In this document: positions 1 through 8,432 of the stretch, piece by piece
Position numbering within the stretch: the stretch's first letter is position 1
How the letters are laid out: every line of letters starts with the position of its first letter
Origin: Caldalkalibacillus uzonensis
GTDB lineage: Bacteria > Bacillota > Bacilli > Caldalkalibacillales > Caldalkalibacillaceae
NCBI RefSeq assembly: GCF_030814135.1
Contig: NZ_JAUSUQ010000014.1
Coordinates: forward strand, 29,780-93,779
Reading direction: 5' to 3'
DNA length: 64,000 nucleotides
The notes under the pieces: model-generated
What the model was told of the DNA's origin: nothing
Database searches by the model: none
Seen by the model: only the letters and a program-made list of their open reading frames with translations
Translations under genes and position numbers: made by a program

Positions 1-32
1 GCTGTCTCAAAGCGTTTGAGACAGCCCTTGTA
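1..32. repeat. Hairpin with GAGACAGCCC motif
   Basis: An 11-bp perfect stem (1-11 with 15-25, loop GCG) is followed by CCTTGTA. The right arm and flank (18-32) match 34257-34271 at 14 of 15 positions, and that copy also lies in a hairpin. It could be a terminator for something left of the window or an insertion-sequence end relic. Confidence 0.5.
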
Positions 33-60
33 TGTACTCGTCATTTAAACATAAAAATGG

Positions 61-131
61 AGCGGGTGACGGGAATCGAACCCGCGCTGCCAGCTTGGGA
101 AGCTGGAGTTCTACCACTGAACTACACCCGC
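61..131 (-). tRNA. tRNA-Gly(CCC)
   Basis: The minus strand folds as a 71-nt cloverleaf with 7-bp acceptor GCGGGTG/CACCCGC, T-loop GGTTCGATTCC and anticodon loop TTCCCAA (anticodon CCC, Gly). The 3' CCA is encoded (58-60). Confidence 0.95.
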
Positions 132-143
132 TCGCTCACATGG

Positions 144-217
144 TCGGGAAGACAGGATTGTGAACCTGCGACCCCTGGTCCCAAACCAGGTGCTCTACCA
201 AGCTGAGCCACTTCCCG
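144..217 (-). tRNA. tRNA-Pro(TGG)
   Basis: A 74-nt cloverleaf with acceptor CGGGAAG/CTTCCCG and anticodon loop TTTGGGA between CCTGG and CCAGG (anticodon TGG, Pro). CCA is encoded at 141-143. The T-loop reads GGTTCACAATCC. It sits 12 bp upstream of tRNA-Gly on the same strand, so the two are probably co-transcribed. Confidence 0.94.
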
Positions 218-407
218 AGTGATTTCATAGTTTGCTAGTGACAACTGCGTATCCAAATATAGCACAGATGACCGGGAAAGTCAATTCTATCATTTTTACC
301 TCTCGAAGTATATTCCTTCACAGATTCGTCAATGCTGGTTAATAGCCAACAGCCTTAGTCCATGGCTGCTGGGCCAAAATCTTGCAATCTTCGAGAGGAG
401 GGATAGC

Positions 408-1022
408 GTGCGCAGGACGTTGCTGATCCTCACAGTTCTGGCAGTGATCCTTGTTGTGCCGGGTCTTGCCAGCGCTTACACCATTAAGCCTGGTGATACA
501 TTGAGTGAACTGGCTCAAAAGTTGGGATTAGGTGTGGATGATATCCTTAAGCTCAACCCTGAAATTAAGGATCCCGATCTCATTTATGCCGGCGATTCTC
601 TTAATCTACCGGATGGAGAGTCTGAAGCTAAACAAACGAAGAAGAGTGGTAACAAGTCACACAACATTACTGCTAAAGAAAAGGACTTGTTAGCCAGGAT
701 CGTTCATGCCGAAGCAAAAGGTGAACCTTTCGCCGGTAAGGTCGCCGTTGCACATGTTGTGTTGAATCGGGTGGAGCACGATGCCTTTCCAGATACGATC
801 ACCGAAGTCATTTTCCAGCCCAGACAGTTCCAGCCTGTTGCTAACGGCGCCATTAACCAGTCACCCGACACAGAATCAGTCAGAGCTGTTGAGGAAGCAC
901 TAAAAACCCGTGGCAGCAGTAAGGGGTCTTTATATTTCTACAATCCCCAGACTGCCACAAATTCGTGGGTTTTCTCACGCGAGACAGTCAAAGTGATAGG
1001 TAACCATGTATTTGCCAGATAG
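408..1022 (+). CDS. LysM plus SleB/CwlJ-type cell wall hydrolase
   Basis: Secreted peptidoglycan hydrolase of 204 residues. A signal peptide (1-23, hydrophobic LLILTVLAVILVV, cut near ASA-Y) is followed by one LysM module (24-67, YTIKPGDTLSEL). A Hydrolase_2 (SleB/CwlJ) domain follows (about 90-204), with the HAEAKGE motif carrying the likely catalytic Glu and the conserved VAVAHVVLNRV helix. The GTG start has a GAGAGGAGGG ribosome site 5 bases upstream. LysM with Hydrolase_2 resembles B. subtilis YkvT more than true SleB, which carries a PG_binding_1 domain. The family cuts muramic-lactam cortex or wall glycan. It does not form an operon with the ypeB relic, which is on the other strand. Confidence 0.88.
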   Translation: MRRTLLILTVLAVILVVPGLASAYTIKPGDTLSELAQKLGLGVDDILKLNPEIKDPDLIYAGDSLNLPDGESEAKQTKKSGNKSHNITAKEKDLLARIVHAEAKGEPFAGKVAVAHVVLNRVEHDAFPDTITEVIFQPRQFQPVANGAINQSPDTESVRAVEEALKTRGSSKGSLYFYNPQTATNSWVFSRETVKVIGNHVFAR

Positions 1023-1065
1023 TTTACAGAAATAATAGTCTTTGAAATTGTGCTGATTAAATATT

Positions 1066-1130
1066 CCACTTCTTTGTTCCGGCATGCCCGTCCCTTCTAG
1101 CTGGGAACAGGCAGAGAAACAAAGAAGTGG
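1066..1130. terminator. Long inverted repeat between convergent genes
   Basis: CCACTTCTTTGTT (1066-1078) pairs perfectly with AACAAAGAAGTGG (1118-1130) around a 39-nt centre. It lies between the convergent hydrolase and DUF421 genes. There is no clean T tract, so a bidirectional terminator is inferred from position and symmetry only. Confidence 0.45.
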
Positions 1131-1158
1131 ATCTTTGTGCGCTGATGATGAACCTCTG

Positions 1159-1896
1159 CTAATGGTGCAAAGGAGGCGCTTCATTTTCTAAGCGCATCTG
1201 ATCATTGTTTAAGGTCACATGCAGAATGCCCTGCTCAGTGACCGAGGCAAAAAAAATGTCATCGACATCCCTTATGTTTAGGTTTGATAATTGCCTATTC
1301 AACCACTCCTCATCCAGTCCCAGTTTATCCAACACATCATGATATGTCTTCCCTTCTACGATAACAGGATAAGCAATGCCCGGTGAGGCTTTGGCGATCC
1401 CCATATCTTCAATGGTGACATTGGCTTTGGTCGGTTTTCTATGCACGGTCAACCGGCCGTTAGGCTCAATCAAAGCCAGCTCCACATCATTAATGTCAAA
1501 AACATCTTTTTCCCTGAGCATTTGCAACACATTATCGATGGAGTAACGGATCCTGTGCATGTTATCCACCAACAATTGACCGTTGTATACAACCGGAGTG
1601 GGTTCAAAGGTGAGCCAACGCCCCACCTTTCTGTTCGATATTTTCCACTTGGCTACTATCACTTGAAACAAACCAATTGCCAAAACAGCTACAGCTGTGT
1701 GGATGTGCTTAATGTCGATATCAGCAATATCTGCCCCAACAACCGCACCCAAAGTAATAATGATAAGGAAATCAAAAACGGGCAATTCTCCAATGGAACG
1801 TTTACCCATCAAGAGCGTGATGATGAGTAACAGGGGTATAATGGTGATGATGCGTCCCAAAAGAATCAAGAGTTCCTTAACAAGTTCCATGACCAT
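1159..1896 (-). CDS. DUF421 (YetF/YrbG-type) membrane protein
   Basis: A 245-residue protein with two or three N-terminal membrane helices (about 8-30, 36-55, 62-82) and a soluble C-terminal part. It contains the features of this family: LLMGKRSIGELPVFDFLIIITLG near the N terminus, and LRYSIDNVLQMLREKDVFDI-like and VFDINDVELALIEPNG-like stretches in the cytoplasmic half. Function is not established; YetF-like proteins are found in spore-formers. Two in-frame ATGs (1896 and 1890) lie behind AAGGATGGAG; either could be used. The gene is monocistronic and convergent with the hydrolase. Confidence 0.82.
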   Translation of the reverse strand: MVMELVKELLILLGRIITIIPLLLIITLLMGKRSIGELPVFDFLIIITLGAVVGADIADIDIKHIHTAVAVLAIGLFQVIVAKWKISNRKVGRWLTFEPTPVVYNGQLLVDNMHRIRYSIDNVLQMLREKDVFDINDVELALIEPNGRLTVHRKPTKANVTIEDMGIAKASPGIAYPVIVEGKTYHDVLDKLGLDEEWLNRQLSNLNIRDVDDIFFASVTEQGILHVTLNNDQMRLENEAPPLHH

Positions 1897-1980
1897 GCTC
1901 CATCCTTTTTACCCCTATTTTTTACCACAAGTCCTAGCTTATTCCCTTTAGCCATATATTATTGTTTTATTTTCATAAAA

Positions 1981-2898
1981 TCAGTCGAGATACAACCGAT
2001 AACCCTCTTCATGACCATTTATAGCGTTGATATCCACATGGGAAACCGCTGGCACTCCCTCAATGGGAATCCTGTACATTAATACTTCACGACCTTTCCC
2101 TCCAAAATCGACGATCAACCTGGGTTCTCCGGCCACCCTTAGGTAGGGATTCAGCTTCTTCACGGCCTCCTGTGGAGACAAAAGAGGATTAGTGGACAGG
2201 TCATCGTTAAATGTAAAATAGAATGGGGCCGCATGGAAAGAGACCAGTTTGCCCTGATCTAAATCAAATTCAAATTCCACACCGCGTGTCAGGACAGGTA
2301 TTCCGTTATATTCGGGAACAAAAGTTAACAAAAGTAATGTACGTTTTTCACCGTCAACCCAATACCAGTTCTGCCGTTTATCAATACGCTCCAGGACAAA
2401 CGTTTCCGGACGCCAGGCCTCAAGCAACTTATGGGCAAAGTCGATCGCTAGTTGTTCGGTTGCGATTGGTTCACCGGGCATCAACTTCAGCTTTCTATCT
2501 GACAGCAACGGCAAGCTGATCAAATGCCCTCCGTTCCGGCTCACTTCTGCACAGCGAGGCCCTCCATGATCCGCGTGATGTTTTCTCTTTGAAGCTCTGT
2601 CACTTCATCACCACCAAGTTCAGAGCGTAAATAAGTCAAATAGTTACTTGTCTGTTGTAAAAAGTCCTCATAGGAAGCCATATTCAGGGAAGCAACGCTA
2701 AGCTGCCGATTTACCCTCGGGTCCCACAAGCTTTGGTGTAAAATCCACATTTCTCGATTGGCGTGATATAGATGGTCCATTCTTTTGTCTGCCGAGGTGG
2801 TGACCAACAGTCCAGCCAATTCGTACTCTAACCTGCTGGCACTCCAATAAAACGCCTAATCCCCATATAAGATTTTTGTTTGAAAGTTTCAACTTCAA
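1981..2898 (-). pseudogene. ypeB: Decayed ypeB (germination protein)
   Basis: Remnant of YpeB, the membrane protein that stabilises SleB in spores. Three frames each hold a piece. A TTG start at 2898 behind GGGGGAG gives a membrane helix (NLIWGLGVLL). The next frame (about 2860-2541) gives a YpeB-like helical middle (HANREMWILHQSLWDP, YEDFLQQTSNYLTYL). A third frame (2544-1981) gives the C-terminal PepSY part (LSPQEAVKKLNPYL, EVLMYRIPIEGVP, YRLYLD). The total of about 305 codons is far short of the roughly 450 of intact YpeB, so an internal deletion comes on top of at least two frameshifts. Sequencing error cannot explain the missing length. Confidence 0.72.
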
Positions 2899-3001
2899 AT
2901 GAGCTCCCCCAGCGTATAGCTTATATAACAAACTTTTACATATTCTATCATATGCCGGATAGGAACACTAACTTACAAGCATACACTCAATTGCAAAGGG
3001 A

Positions 3002-3250
3002 CTAGGACTTGAGCAGCGCTTCTTTTGCTGAACGAGATAACTGTTTAATCTCATACTCACGCTTTAGTGCCCAGCTTTTGCTCTCACCTTGTTCATAATA
3101 GACCAGTTCAACAGGTAGTCGACTGCGTGTGTATTTGGACGCTTTTCCCTCTCGATGGGCACGAAGCCGCCGGGACAAATCGTTTGTATAGCCGGTATAC
3201 AAACTGCCGTCCCTGCAACGTAGAATATAGACACAATAGCAACCAGGCAT
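3002..3250 (-). CDS. GIY-YIG nuclease-superfamily protein (YazA-like)
   Basis: A compact 82-residue protein that is one GIY-YIG module. CYCVYILRCRDGSLYTGYT holds the GIY-YIG-type strand pair (VYIL...YTGYT). The conserved Arg is in DLSRRLRAHREGK and the Glu in LKREYEIKQL. Single-domain members such as B. subtilis YazA are of uncertain role; nuclease activity is inferred from the fold. The ATG start follows CAGGAGGAAAAGT. It sits alone between the ypeB relic and the tRNA cluster. Confidence 0.9.
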   Translation of the reverse strand: MPGCYCVYILRCRDGSLYTGYTNDLSRRLRAHREGKASKYTRSRLPVELVYYEQGESKSWALKREYEIKQLSRSAKEALLKS

Positions 3251-3357
3251 ACTTTTCCTCCTGTTTTATTCTCTTTTCTAAAACCTGATGTGGTGCTCTC
3301 TGTGAATAAACAAAAAATCCCTTGCTACACAAGGGATAGAGCGATTATTATGTATGG

Positions 3358-3440
3358 TGCGGTCGGTGGGATTTGAACCCACACGCCCAATGGGCACTGC
3401 CCCCTCAAGACAGCGTGTCTGCCAGTTCCACCACGACCGC
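3358..3440 (-). tRNA. tRNA-Leu(GAG)
   Basis: An 83-nt class II tRNA with acceptor GCGGTCG/CGACCGC, anticodon loop TTGAGGG (anticodon GAG, Leu) and a long variable arm. CCA is encoded at 3355-3357. Last member of a six-tRNA minus-strand cluster. Confidence 0.94.
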
Positions 3441-3495
3441 AAATTGGCACAATATAAGCACAATATAAGATTAAAATAATAAGAATTTAAAGTGG

Positions 3496-3567
3496 CTGGG
3501 CCGGCTGGATTCGAACCAGCGCATCACGGGGCCAAAACCCGTTGCCTTACCGCTTGGCTACGGCCCA
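3496..3567 (-). tRNA. tRNA-Gln(TTG)
   Basis: A 72-nt cloverleaf with acceptor TGGGCCG/CGGCCCA and anticodon loop TTTTGGC between ACGGG and CCCGT (anticodon TTG, Gln). CCA is encoded. Confidence 0.95.
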
Positions 3568-3577
3568 ATGTGAATGG

Positions 3578-3651
3578 CGGAGCTGACGGGATTCGAACCC
3601 GCGATCTCCTGCGTGACAGGCAGGCATGTTAGGCCTCTACACCACAGCTCC
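3578..3651 (-). tRNA. tRNA-Asp(GTC)
   Basis: A 74-nt cloverleaf with acceptor GGAGCTG/CAGCTCC and anticodon loop CTGTCAC (anticodon GTC, Asp). CCA is encoded. Confidence 0.95.
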
Positions 3652-3662
3652 GCTTTAGATGG

Positions 3663-3736
3663 TGACCCGTAGGGGATTCGAACCCCTGAATGCCGGCGTG
3701 AAAGGCCGGTGTGTTAAGCCACTTCACCAACGGGCC
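3663..3736 (-). tRNA. tRNA-Glu(TTC)
   Basis: A 74-nt cloverleaf with acceptor GGCCCGT/ACGGGTC including one G-U pair, and anticodon loop CTTTCAC between CCGGC and GCCGG (anticodon TTC, Glu). CCA is encoded. Confidence 0.95.
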
Positions 3737-3768
3737 ATAAGATGATTGCTAACACGCGTAAATAATGG

Positions 3769-3858
3769 CGGAGAAAGAGGGATTCGAACCCTCGCGCGGC
3801 TGTTAGCCGCCTACTCCCTTAGCAGGGGAGCCCCTTCAGCCAACTTGGGTATTTCTCC
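3769..3858 (-). tRNA. tRNA-Ser(GCT)
   Basis: A 90-nt class II tRNA with acceptor GGAGAAA/TTTCTCC, anticodon loop CTGCTAA (anticodon GCT, Ser) and a GC-rich long variable arm. CCA is encoded. Confidence 0.95.
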
Positions 3859-3866
3859 GCAAATGG

Positions 3867-3938
3867 CTCCGCAGGTAGGATTCGAACCTACGACCAACCG
3901 GTTAACAGCCGGTTGCTCTACCACTGAGCTACTGCGGA
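3867..3938 (-). tRNA. tRNA-Asn(GTT)
   Basis: A 72-nt cloverleaf with acceptor TCCGCAG/CTGCGGA and anticodon loop CTGTTAA (anticodon GTT, Asn). CCA is encoded. First member of the cluster Asn-Ser-Glu-Asp-Gln-Leu. Confidence 0.95.
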
Positions 3939-4175
3939 ATATATTGTCATGTGTGATGGGAACATTTGATATAATACAATTTCTTGGCCAAAAATGCAAG
4001 TCCTTTTCCTAAAAAAATGACTGGAAAAATTAAGTGAACCGTGTCCGCCAGTGACGCATATACTGCTATCACCATAACTATCATGCTAACTTGTCCGTAT
4101 CACACAATTTTAACAAGATGGTAAACATCCTGGTCATAATGCTCATCAGGTCGAGCTTGTGCGGAGGTGCTCCTT

Positions 4176-4313
4176 ATGCCCAGATGGTTACAGAACCAAC
4201 TGCAGCGTGCCTTTTATGAAAAGGATCTATATCAAATCCGCTTGTTAAACGAATGCTGGTACTTATATTATACCCGTCTTCAGGGCAAATTCAGGCCTCG
4301 TCACTTTGGTTAG
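4176..4313 (+). CDS. cmpA: Cortex morphogenetic protein CmpA
   Basis: A 45-residue protein beginning MPRWLQNQLQRAFYEKDLYQ and continuing IRLLNECWYLYY. It matches CmpA of spore-formers (B. subtilis form starts MPKWLQKQMQRAFYEKNLYE). CmpA acts in the mother cell during coat and cortex assembly as an adaptor in the degradation of SpoIVA via ClpXP. The ATG has a GGAGGTG ribosome site (4163-4169) at good spacing. It is slightly longer than the 37-residue B. subtilis protein because of a basic tail. It lies next to tex, in keeping with the ydc-region layout of Bacillus. Confidence 0.9.
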   Translation: MPRWLQNQLQRAFYEKDLYQIRLLNECWYLYYTRLQGKFRPRHFG

Positions 4314-4414
4314 ACCAGCCGCCATGAGATCTTTTTGTGTAAAATACGGGCTCGCCAACTCATGTACCGATCCAGTGGACATGGTTGGCGGCGTGTTTGA
4401 CAAGCTCTTTCTCT

Positions 4415-6616
4415 TTAAATGACCTCTTGATCCTCAGGGGAAATCATGGTTAAGCCCACTCGCTCCCGTTCCAAGTCAACTTCTTTGACCCACACAGTGA
4501 CAATGTCACCCACGGCCACCACATCAAGGGGATGGCGGACATATTGCCTACTTAATTGGGAAATGTGCACCAAACCATCATTCTTGAGCCCGATGTCCAC
4601 AAAGGCCCCAAAATCAACCACATTACGAACCGTGCCTTCCAGCTTCAACCCTGCTTGAAGGTCTTCAATCTTCAAGATATCTTTCATTAATAACGGCTGG
4701 GCCAGCTCATCGCGGGGGTCCCGGCGGGGTTTTTGCAATGCTTCAACAATATCTGTCAGAGTGGGAATCCCTATGTTAAGCCGTGCTGCCCAGTCTGTTA
4801 TCTCCACATCCTGCAGGGCTTCAATGACCTGGCGGGAACCTATCTCTTGCTTTTCAAAGCCCAATTGGGATAAAAAACGTTCTGCCTCGGCATAGGATTC
4901 AGGGTGAATGGGGGTTTGGTCAAAGGGATCATCCCCTTCAAAAATCCGTAAAAACCCAACAGCCTGTTCATATGTTTTGGCTCCCAGTCGGGGAACGTCC
5001 AGCAATTGCCGGCGGTGGGTCAGCCGTCCATGCTGTTCCCTGTACTTGACAATTTCCTTGGCTACTGATTTGTTCAGCCCTGACACGTACTGCAACAGAG
5101 AAACAGAGGCCGTATTCACATCAACGCCTACCTGATTGACCACCGTTTCTACAACAAAGGATAAACTCTCACTCAGTCTGCTCTGGGAGACATCATGCTG
5201 ATACTGTCCCACACCAATCGATTTGGGATCGATTTTGACCAATTCGGCCAACGGATCCTGCAGACGCCGGGCAATAGAGATGGCGCTTCGCTCAGCCACG
5301 TCAAGATCAGGAAACTCTTCTTTCGCCAAGGGAGAGGCAGAATATACACTGGCTCCAGCCTCATTAATGATAATATAGGCTAGCTCCCGTCCAGCCTCTT
5401 GTATCACTTGAGCCACAAACTGCTCTGTTTCCCTTGATGCTGTGCCATTGCCAATGGCCACAATGTCAACCTGATGTTTGTCTACCAAAGCCAGCATTTT
5501 CTGCTTGGCCTCATCCACTTTATTGTGAGGCGGGACAGGGTAAATCACATCAATGGCCAACACTTTCCCTGTAGCATCAACCACGGCCAATTTACAGCCC
5601 GTACGGTAGGCGGGGTCAATGCCCAGTACTGTTTTACCACGAACCGGAGGCTGAAGCAGCAGAGCGCGGAGATTTTTGGCAAAAATGTGGATCGTCTGCT
5701 CTTCAGCCTGCTCGGTTAATTCCCGGCGGATCTCCCGTTCAATAGCCGGAGCAATTAAGCGTTTATAACTGTCGGTTATGGCCAGATGTATGTATGTTGC
5801 AGCAGGGGAATGTTCATCTTTAACCCAGCGCTTCCTGAGATAGCGCTCGATGGCCTCCGTCTCAACCTCAAGCTTAACTTTGATAACCTCTTCTTTCTCA
5901 GCCCGGTTGATGGCCAACACCCGATGGGAAACCACCTGTGAAATTTTACTTTGATAGTCATAATAGATGCGGTACACCTGCTTTGGATCATTGTCTTGGC
6001 TCTTTAACTCAGTGATCAGCTGGCCTTTGGAAAAAGTATAATCCCGGATCCATTGTCTCGCCTCTGCCTCATCGGCAATCCACTCGGCAATAATATCCAT
6101 CGCCCCTTGCAGGACGTCTTCCACTGTGTGAAGTTCATGTTCAGAAGAAAGATAGCCTTTCGCTTCCTGCTCCGGACTTTCAGGGTGACAGTTAACCAGC
6201 CACTCAGCCAAGGGTTCCAACCCTTTTTCCTTGGCGATCGTGGCTCTGGTTCTGCGCTTGGGACGAAAGGGGCGGTAATAATCTTCCACTTCTTGCAATT
6301 TCTCAGCTTGCAAAATGTTGTGTTTCAAGTCCTCGGTCAACTTGCCTTGTTCAGCAATGAGGCGCAGTACTTCTTCCTTGCGCTGCCACAAGTTCTGAAG
6401 ATAGTGGAATCGTTCCTCAATGGCCCGAATTTGTTCTTCATTTAATCCACCGGTCACTTCCTTCCGGTAACGGGCCACAAAAGGCACGGTATTCCCTTCT
6501 TGCAAAAGTGCTATTGTTTTTTTAACCGCTCCGCTTGGAATACCTAATTCCTGGTGTATCGTGGTCATCATTTTTTCCTGTATCATCCACTGTTCTTGTT
6601 GCTGTACGTCTGTCAT
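4415..6616 (-). CDS. tex: Tex family S1 RNA-binding protein
   Basis: A 733-residue cytoplasmic nucleic-acid-binding protein. In order it has an N-terminal helical/HTH region (IPSGAVKKTIALLQEGNTVP, residues about 20-40), a YqgF-like RNase H fold (VLGIDPAYRTGCKLAVVD, around 335), helix-hairpin-helix repeats (around 490-560) and a C-terminal S1 domain (GTVRNVVDFGAFVDIGLKNDG). Length fits B. subtilis YdcI. Upstream in-frame codons reach a TTG at 6646 overlapping sigB, but the ATG at 6616 has GGGAG nine bases ahead and is preferred. Transcribed with rsbW-sigB; in B. subtilis rsbX and other genes come between sigB and this gene. Confidence 0.93.
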   Translation of the reverse strand: MTDVQQQEQWMIQEKMMTTIHQELGIPSGAVKKTIALLQEGNTVPFVARYRKEVTGGLNEEQIRAIEERFHYLQNLWQRKEEVLRLIAEQGKLTEDLKHNILQAEKLQEVEDYYRPFRPKRRTRATIAKEKGLEPLAEWLVNCHPESPEQEAKGYLSSEHELHTVEDVLQGAMDIIAEWIADEAEARQWIRDYTFSKGQLITELKSQDNDPKQVYRIYYDYQSKISQVVSHRVLAINRAEKEEVIKVKLEVETEAIERYLRKRWVKDEHSPAATYIHLAITDSYKRLIAPAIEREIRRELTEQAEEQTIHIFAKNLRALLLQPPVRGKTVLGIDPAYRTGCKLAVVDATGKVLAIDVIYPVPPHNKVDEAKQKMLALVDKHQVDIVAIGNGTASRETEQFVAQVIQEAGRELAYIIINEAGASVYSASPLAKEEFPDLDVAERSAISIARRLQDPLAELVKIDPKSIGVGQYQHDVSQSRLSESLSFVVETVVNQVGVDVNTASVSLLQYVSGLNKSVAKEIVKYREQHGRLTHRRQLLDVPRLGAKTYEQAVGFLRIFEGDDPFDQTPIHPESYAEAERFLSQLGFEKQEIGSRQVIEALQDVEITDWAARLNIGIPTLTDIVEALQKPRRDPRDELAQPLLMKDILKIEDLQAGLKLEGTVRNVVDFGAFVDIGLKNDGLVHISQLSRQYVRHPLDVVAVGDIVTVWVKEVDLERERVGLTMISPEDQEVI

Positions 6617-6642
6617 CCATCCACACTCCCAGCTTGTTTGAC

Positions 6643-7419
6643 TCAAGACACCTGTTTTTTCATCATTTCCCTTAATTTATGGAGTGCCCGTCTTTGTAAA
6701 CGGGACACATGCATCTGGGAAATATTGAGCCGTTCTCCGGTCTCCTTCTGACTTAAACCCTCAAAAAATGTAAGCCTGATAACCTGCTGCTCTCGGTCAG
6801 ATAAGGCAGGCAGCAATTTTTCCAGCAACATGCGTCTGTTGACCTGTTCATAACCCTGTTCTGTTTCACCCACCAGATCAAGCAGCGTCACTTTACTGCC
6901 ATCATAGTCCACTTCAAACTCATTATCCATGGACAAAGCTTGGTAACTGCGGGTGATCTCCAGGGTTTCCAACACTTCTTCCACCGAGGCTTCCACCCGC
7001 TCTGCGATTTCATCAATCTTAGGAGAGCGGCCAAGCTCACTGGTTAAATCATCAATGGTCTTTTTAATTTTGGGTGACAGTTCCTTAATCCGTCGGGGAA
7101 CATGAACACTCCACGTTTTGTCTCGGATATACCGCTTGATCTCTCCCACGATAGTAGAAACGGCGAAACTTTCAAAAGTCCACCCGTGGGAAGCATCATA
7201 GCGGGACAAAGCCGCTAGAAGGCCGATCATCCCCACCTGGACCAAATCATCGTATACTTGGTCATTGCTGGCAAACTTGCGGGCCAATGATTGAACAAGG
7301 GGTTCAAAATAGAGCACCAGCCTGGTCTTTATGTCTTCGTCCGGTTTCTTTTGGAAAGCATTAATCAGACGGTAAATGTCATCTTTGTTATGAAGATGAC
7401 GCTTGGATTGGACGGTCAT
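6643..7419 (-). CDS. sigB: General stress sigma factor SigB
   Basis: A 258-residue SigB/SigF/SigG-type sigma. Region 2 (DLVQVGMIGLLAALSRYD, FESFAVSTIVGEIKRYIRD), the diagnostic TWSVHVPRRIKEL, region 3 and region 4 (LSDREQQVIRLTF, SQKETGERLNISQMHVSRLQ) are all present. The sequence follows B. subtilis SigB closely (VHVPRRIKEL, SYQALSMDNEFEVDYDGS). It overlaps rsbW by 32 bases, so translation is coupled. The ATG has AAAGAGGTG upstream. The 26-base gap to tex leaves no room for rsbX. The alternative, SigF, is less likely because the partner is RsbW-like rather than SpoIIAB-like. Confidence 0.92.
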   Translation of the reverse strand: MTVQSKRHLHNKDDIYRLINAFQKKPDEDIKTRLVLYFEPLVQSLARKFASNDQVYDDLVQVGMIGLLAALSRYDASHGWTFESFAVSTIVGEIKRYIRDKTWSVHVPRRIKELSPKIKKTIDDLTSELGRSPKIDEIAERVEASVEEVLETLEITRSYQALSMDNEFEVDYDGSKVTLLDLVGETEQGYEQVNRRMLLEKLLPALSDREQQVIRLTFFEGLSQKETGERLNISQMHVSRLQRRALHKLREMMKKQVS

Positions 7420-7855
7420 TGGATGCCACCTCTTTAAATTTGGTCATTTGGATCATGATTCCGTCCTTACTCTGGATCTCCACGCGATCCATCAATGTCT
7501 CGATTAAATAAAGGCCTAACCCTCCCTCATACAACTTTTGAATATCTGTTTCTTGGTTGATTGGACCGGAATGACGCTTGATCCGGTTGATATCGAAACT
7601 TTGACCGTGATCAATCACCATAATCTCCAAGCGGTTGGGATAAGACAAGCATTTAACCTGAATGGTACCCTCCTGCTCCTGATAAGCATGGGTGACAGCA
7701 TTGGTACAGGCCTCAGCCACAGCCACCTTCATATCTTCAATCTCATCAAACGAGAAGCCCAAACGACTGGCCAGACCGGAAATCAGCAAACGAACTACGC
7801 CCACATATTCGGGTTTTGCTGGAATATTCAGTTCCACCACATCATTTGCTTGCAT
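7388..7855 (-). CDS. rsbW: Anti-sigma-B factor, serine kinase RsbW
   Basis: A 155-residue GHKL-type serine kinase that holds SigB inactive and phosphorylates RsbV. It shows IPAKPEYVGVVRLLISGLAS, the N-box EACTNAVTHAY, VIDHGQSFD and the GGLGLYLIETLMD glycine lid. The ATG at 7855 has GGAGG nine bases upstream (7861 is an alternative, too close to it). The open frame runs back to 7951 but that stretch has no RsbW similarity. The usual upstream rsbR-S-T-U-V genes are absent: 5' of rsbW there is only about 150 bases and then a terminator. Confidence 0.92.
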   Translation of the reverse strand: MQANDVVELNIPAKPEYVGVVRLLISGLASRLGFSFDEIEDMKVAVAEACTNAVTHAYQEQEGTIQVKCLSYPNRLEIMVIDHGQSFDINRIKRHSGPINQETDIQKLYEGGLGLYLIETLMDRVEIQSKDGIMIQMTKFKEVASNDRPIQASSS

Positions 7856-7986
7856 CGTCATGATCCTCCCTATTTGATATCCACCGTTCCCCGATCCAGG
7901 TGAGAAACTTCCTTTTTCTTTAATCATAACTGTCCGCTGGCCATTTTGCACGTTTTAACTTTTTCTTATTTATTCGGCCAAAAATA

Positions 7987-8018
7987 AAAAGCCCTGTTCA
8001 TCGTAAACGGGCTTTTTT
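7987..8018. terminator. Bidirectional-looking intrinsic terminator after ndoA
   Basis: AAAAAGCCC pairs with GGGCTTTTT around GTT/AAC and a short loop. It has A/T tracts on both sides, so it reads as a terminator on the minus strand after ndoA. It separates ndoAI-ndoA from rsbW-sigB. Confidence 0.7.
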
Positions 8019-8078
8019 CATGCGGATTCCTTTCTTCAATTGTTAACTTGCCAGAAAACCGGGCAAATGCTGCAAAAA

Positions 8079-8429
8079 TTAGAAATCAATTAACCCTAGG
8101 CTGATCTGCAGTGCATCATCGACTCGCGCCATCATTTCCTCGTCAAGGTGCGTAATTTTATCTGTCAGCCGCTGTTTATCAATGGTCCGTATTTGCTCCA
8201 GCAGAATAACGGAATCCTTTTCAAATCCGTACAATTTAGCATCAATTTCCACGTGTGTCGGCAGCTTCGCTTTTTGGATTTGGGCTGTAATGGCGGCGAC
8301 AATCACAGTGGGGCTAAAGCGGTTGCCAATGTCATTTTGAATGACCAGCACGGGGCGTACGCCACCTTGTTCTGAACCTACAACAGGTGACAGATCCGCA
8401 AAAAAAACATCGCCTCGTTTAACGATCAA
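8079..8429 (-). CDS. ndoA: Type II toxin, endoribonuclease EndoA (MazF family)
   Basis: A 116-residue MazF/PemK ribonuclease (UACAU-specific in B. subtilis). It is near identical in pattern to B. subtilis Endo[21 protein letters not shown] at the N terminus, [60 protein letters not shown] and the ISLGLIDF end. The catalytic Arg (GGVRPV) and Thr (SPTVIV) region is intact. It lies 3 bases after ndoAI in a toxin-antitoxin operon. A terminator follows. Confidence 0.97.
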   Translation of the reverse strand: MIVKRGDVFFADLSPVVGSEQGGVRPVLVIQNDIGNRFSPTVIVAAITAQIQKAKLPTHVEIDAKLYGFEKDSVILLEQIRTIDKQRLTDKITHLDEEMMARVDDALQISLGLIDF

Positions 8430-8432
8430 ATG

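Noticed and set aside
3746..4012. Plus- and minus-strand open frames across the tRNA-Ser and tRNA-Asn genes
   Set aside because: They translate tRNA sequence (NRLVVGSNPTCGA type); typical tRNA-derived artefacts.
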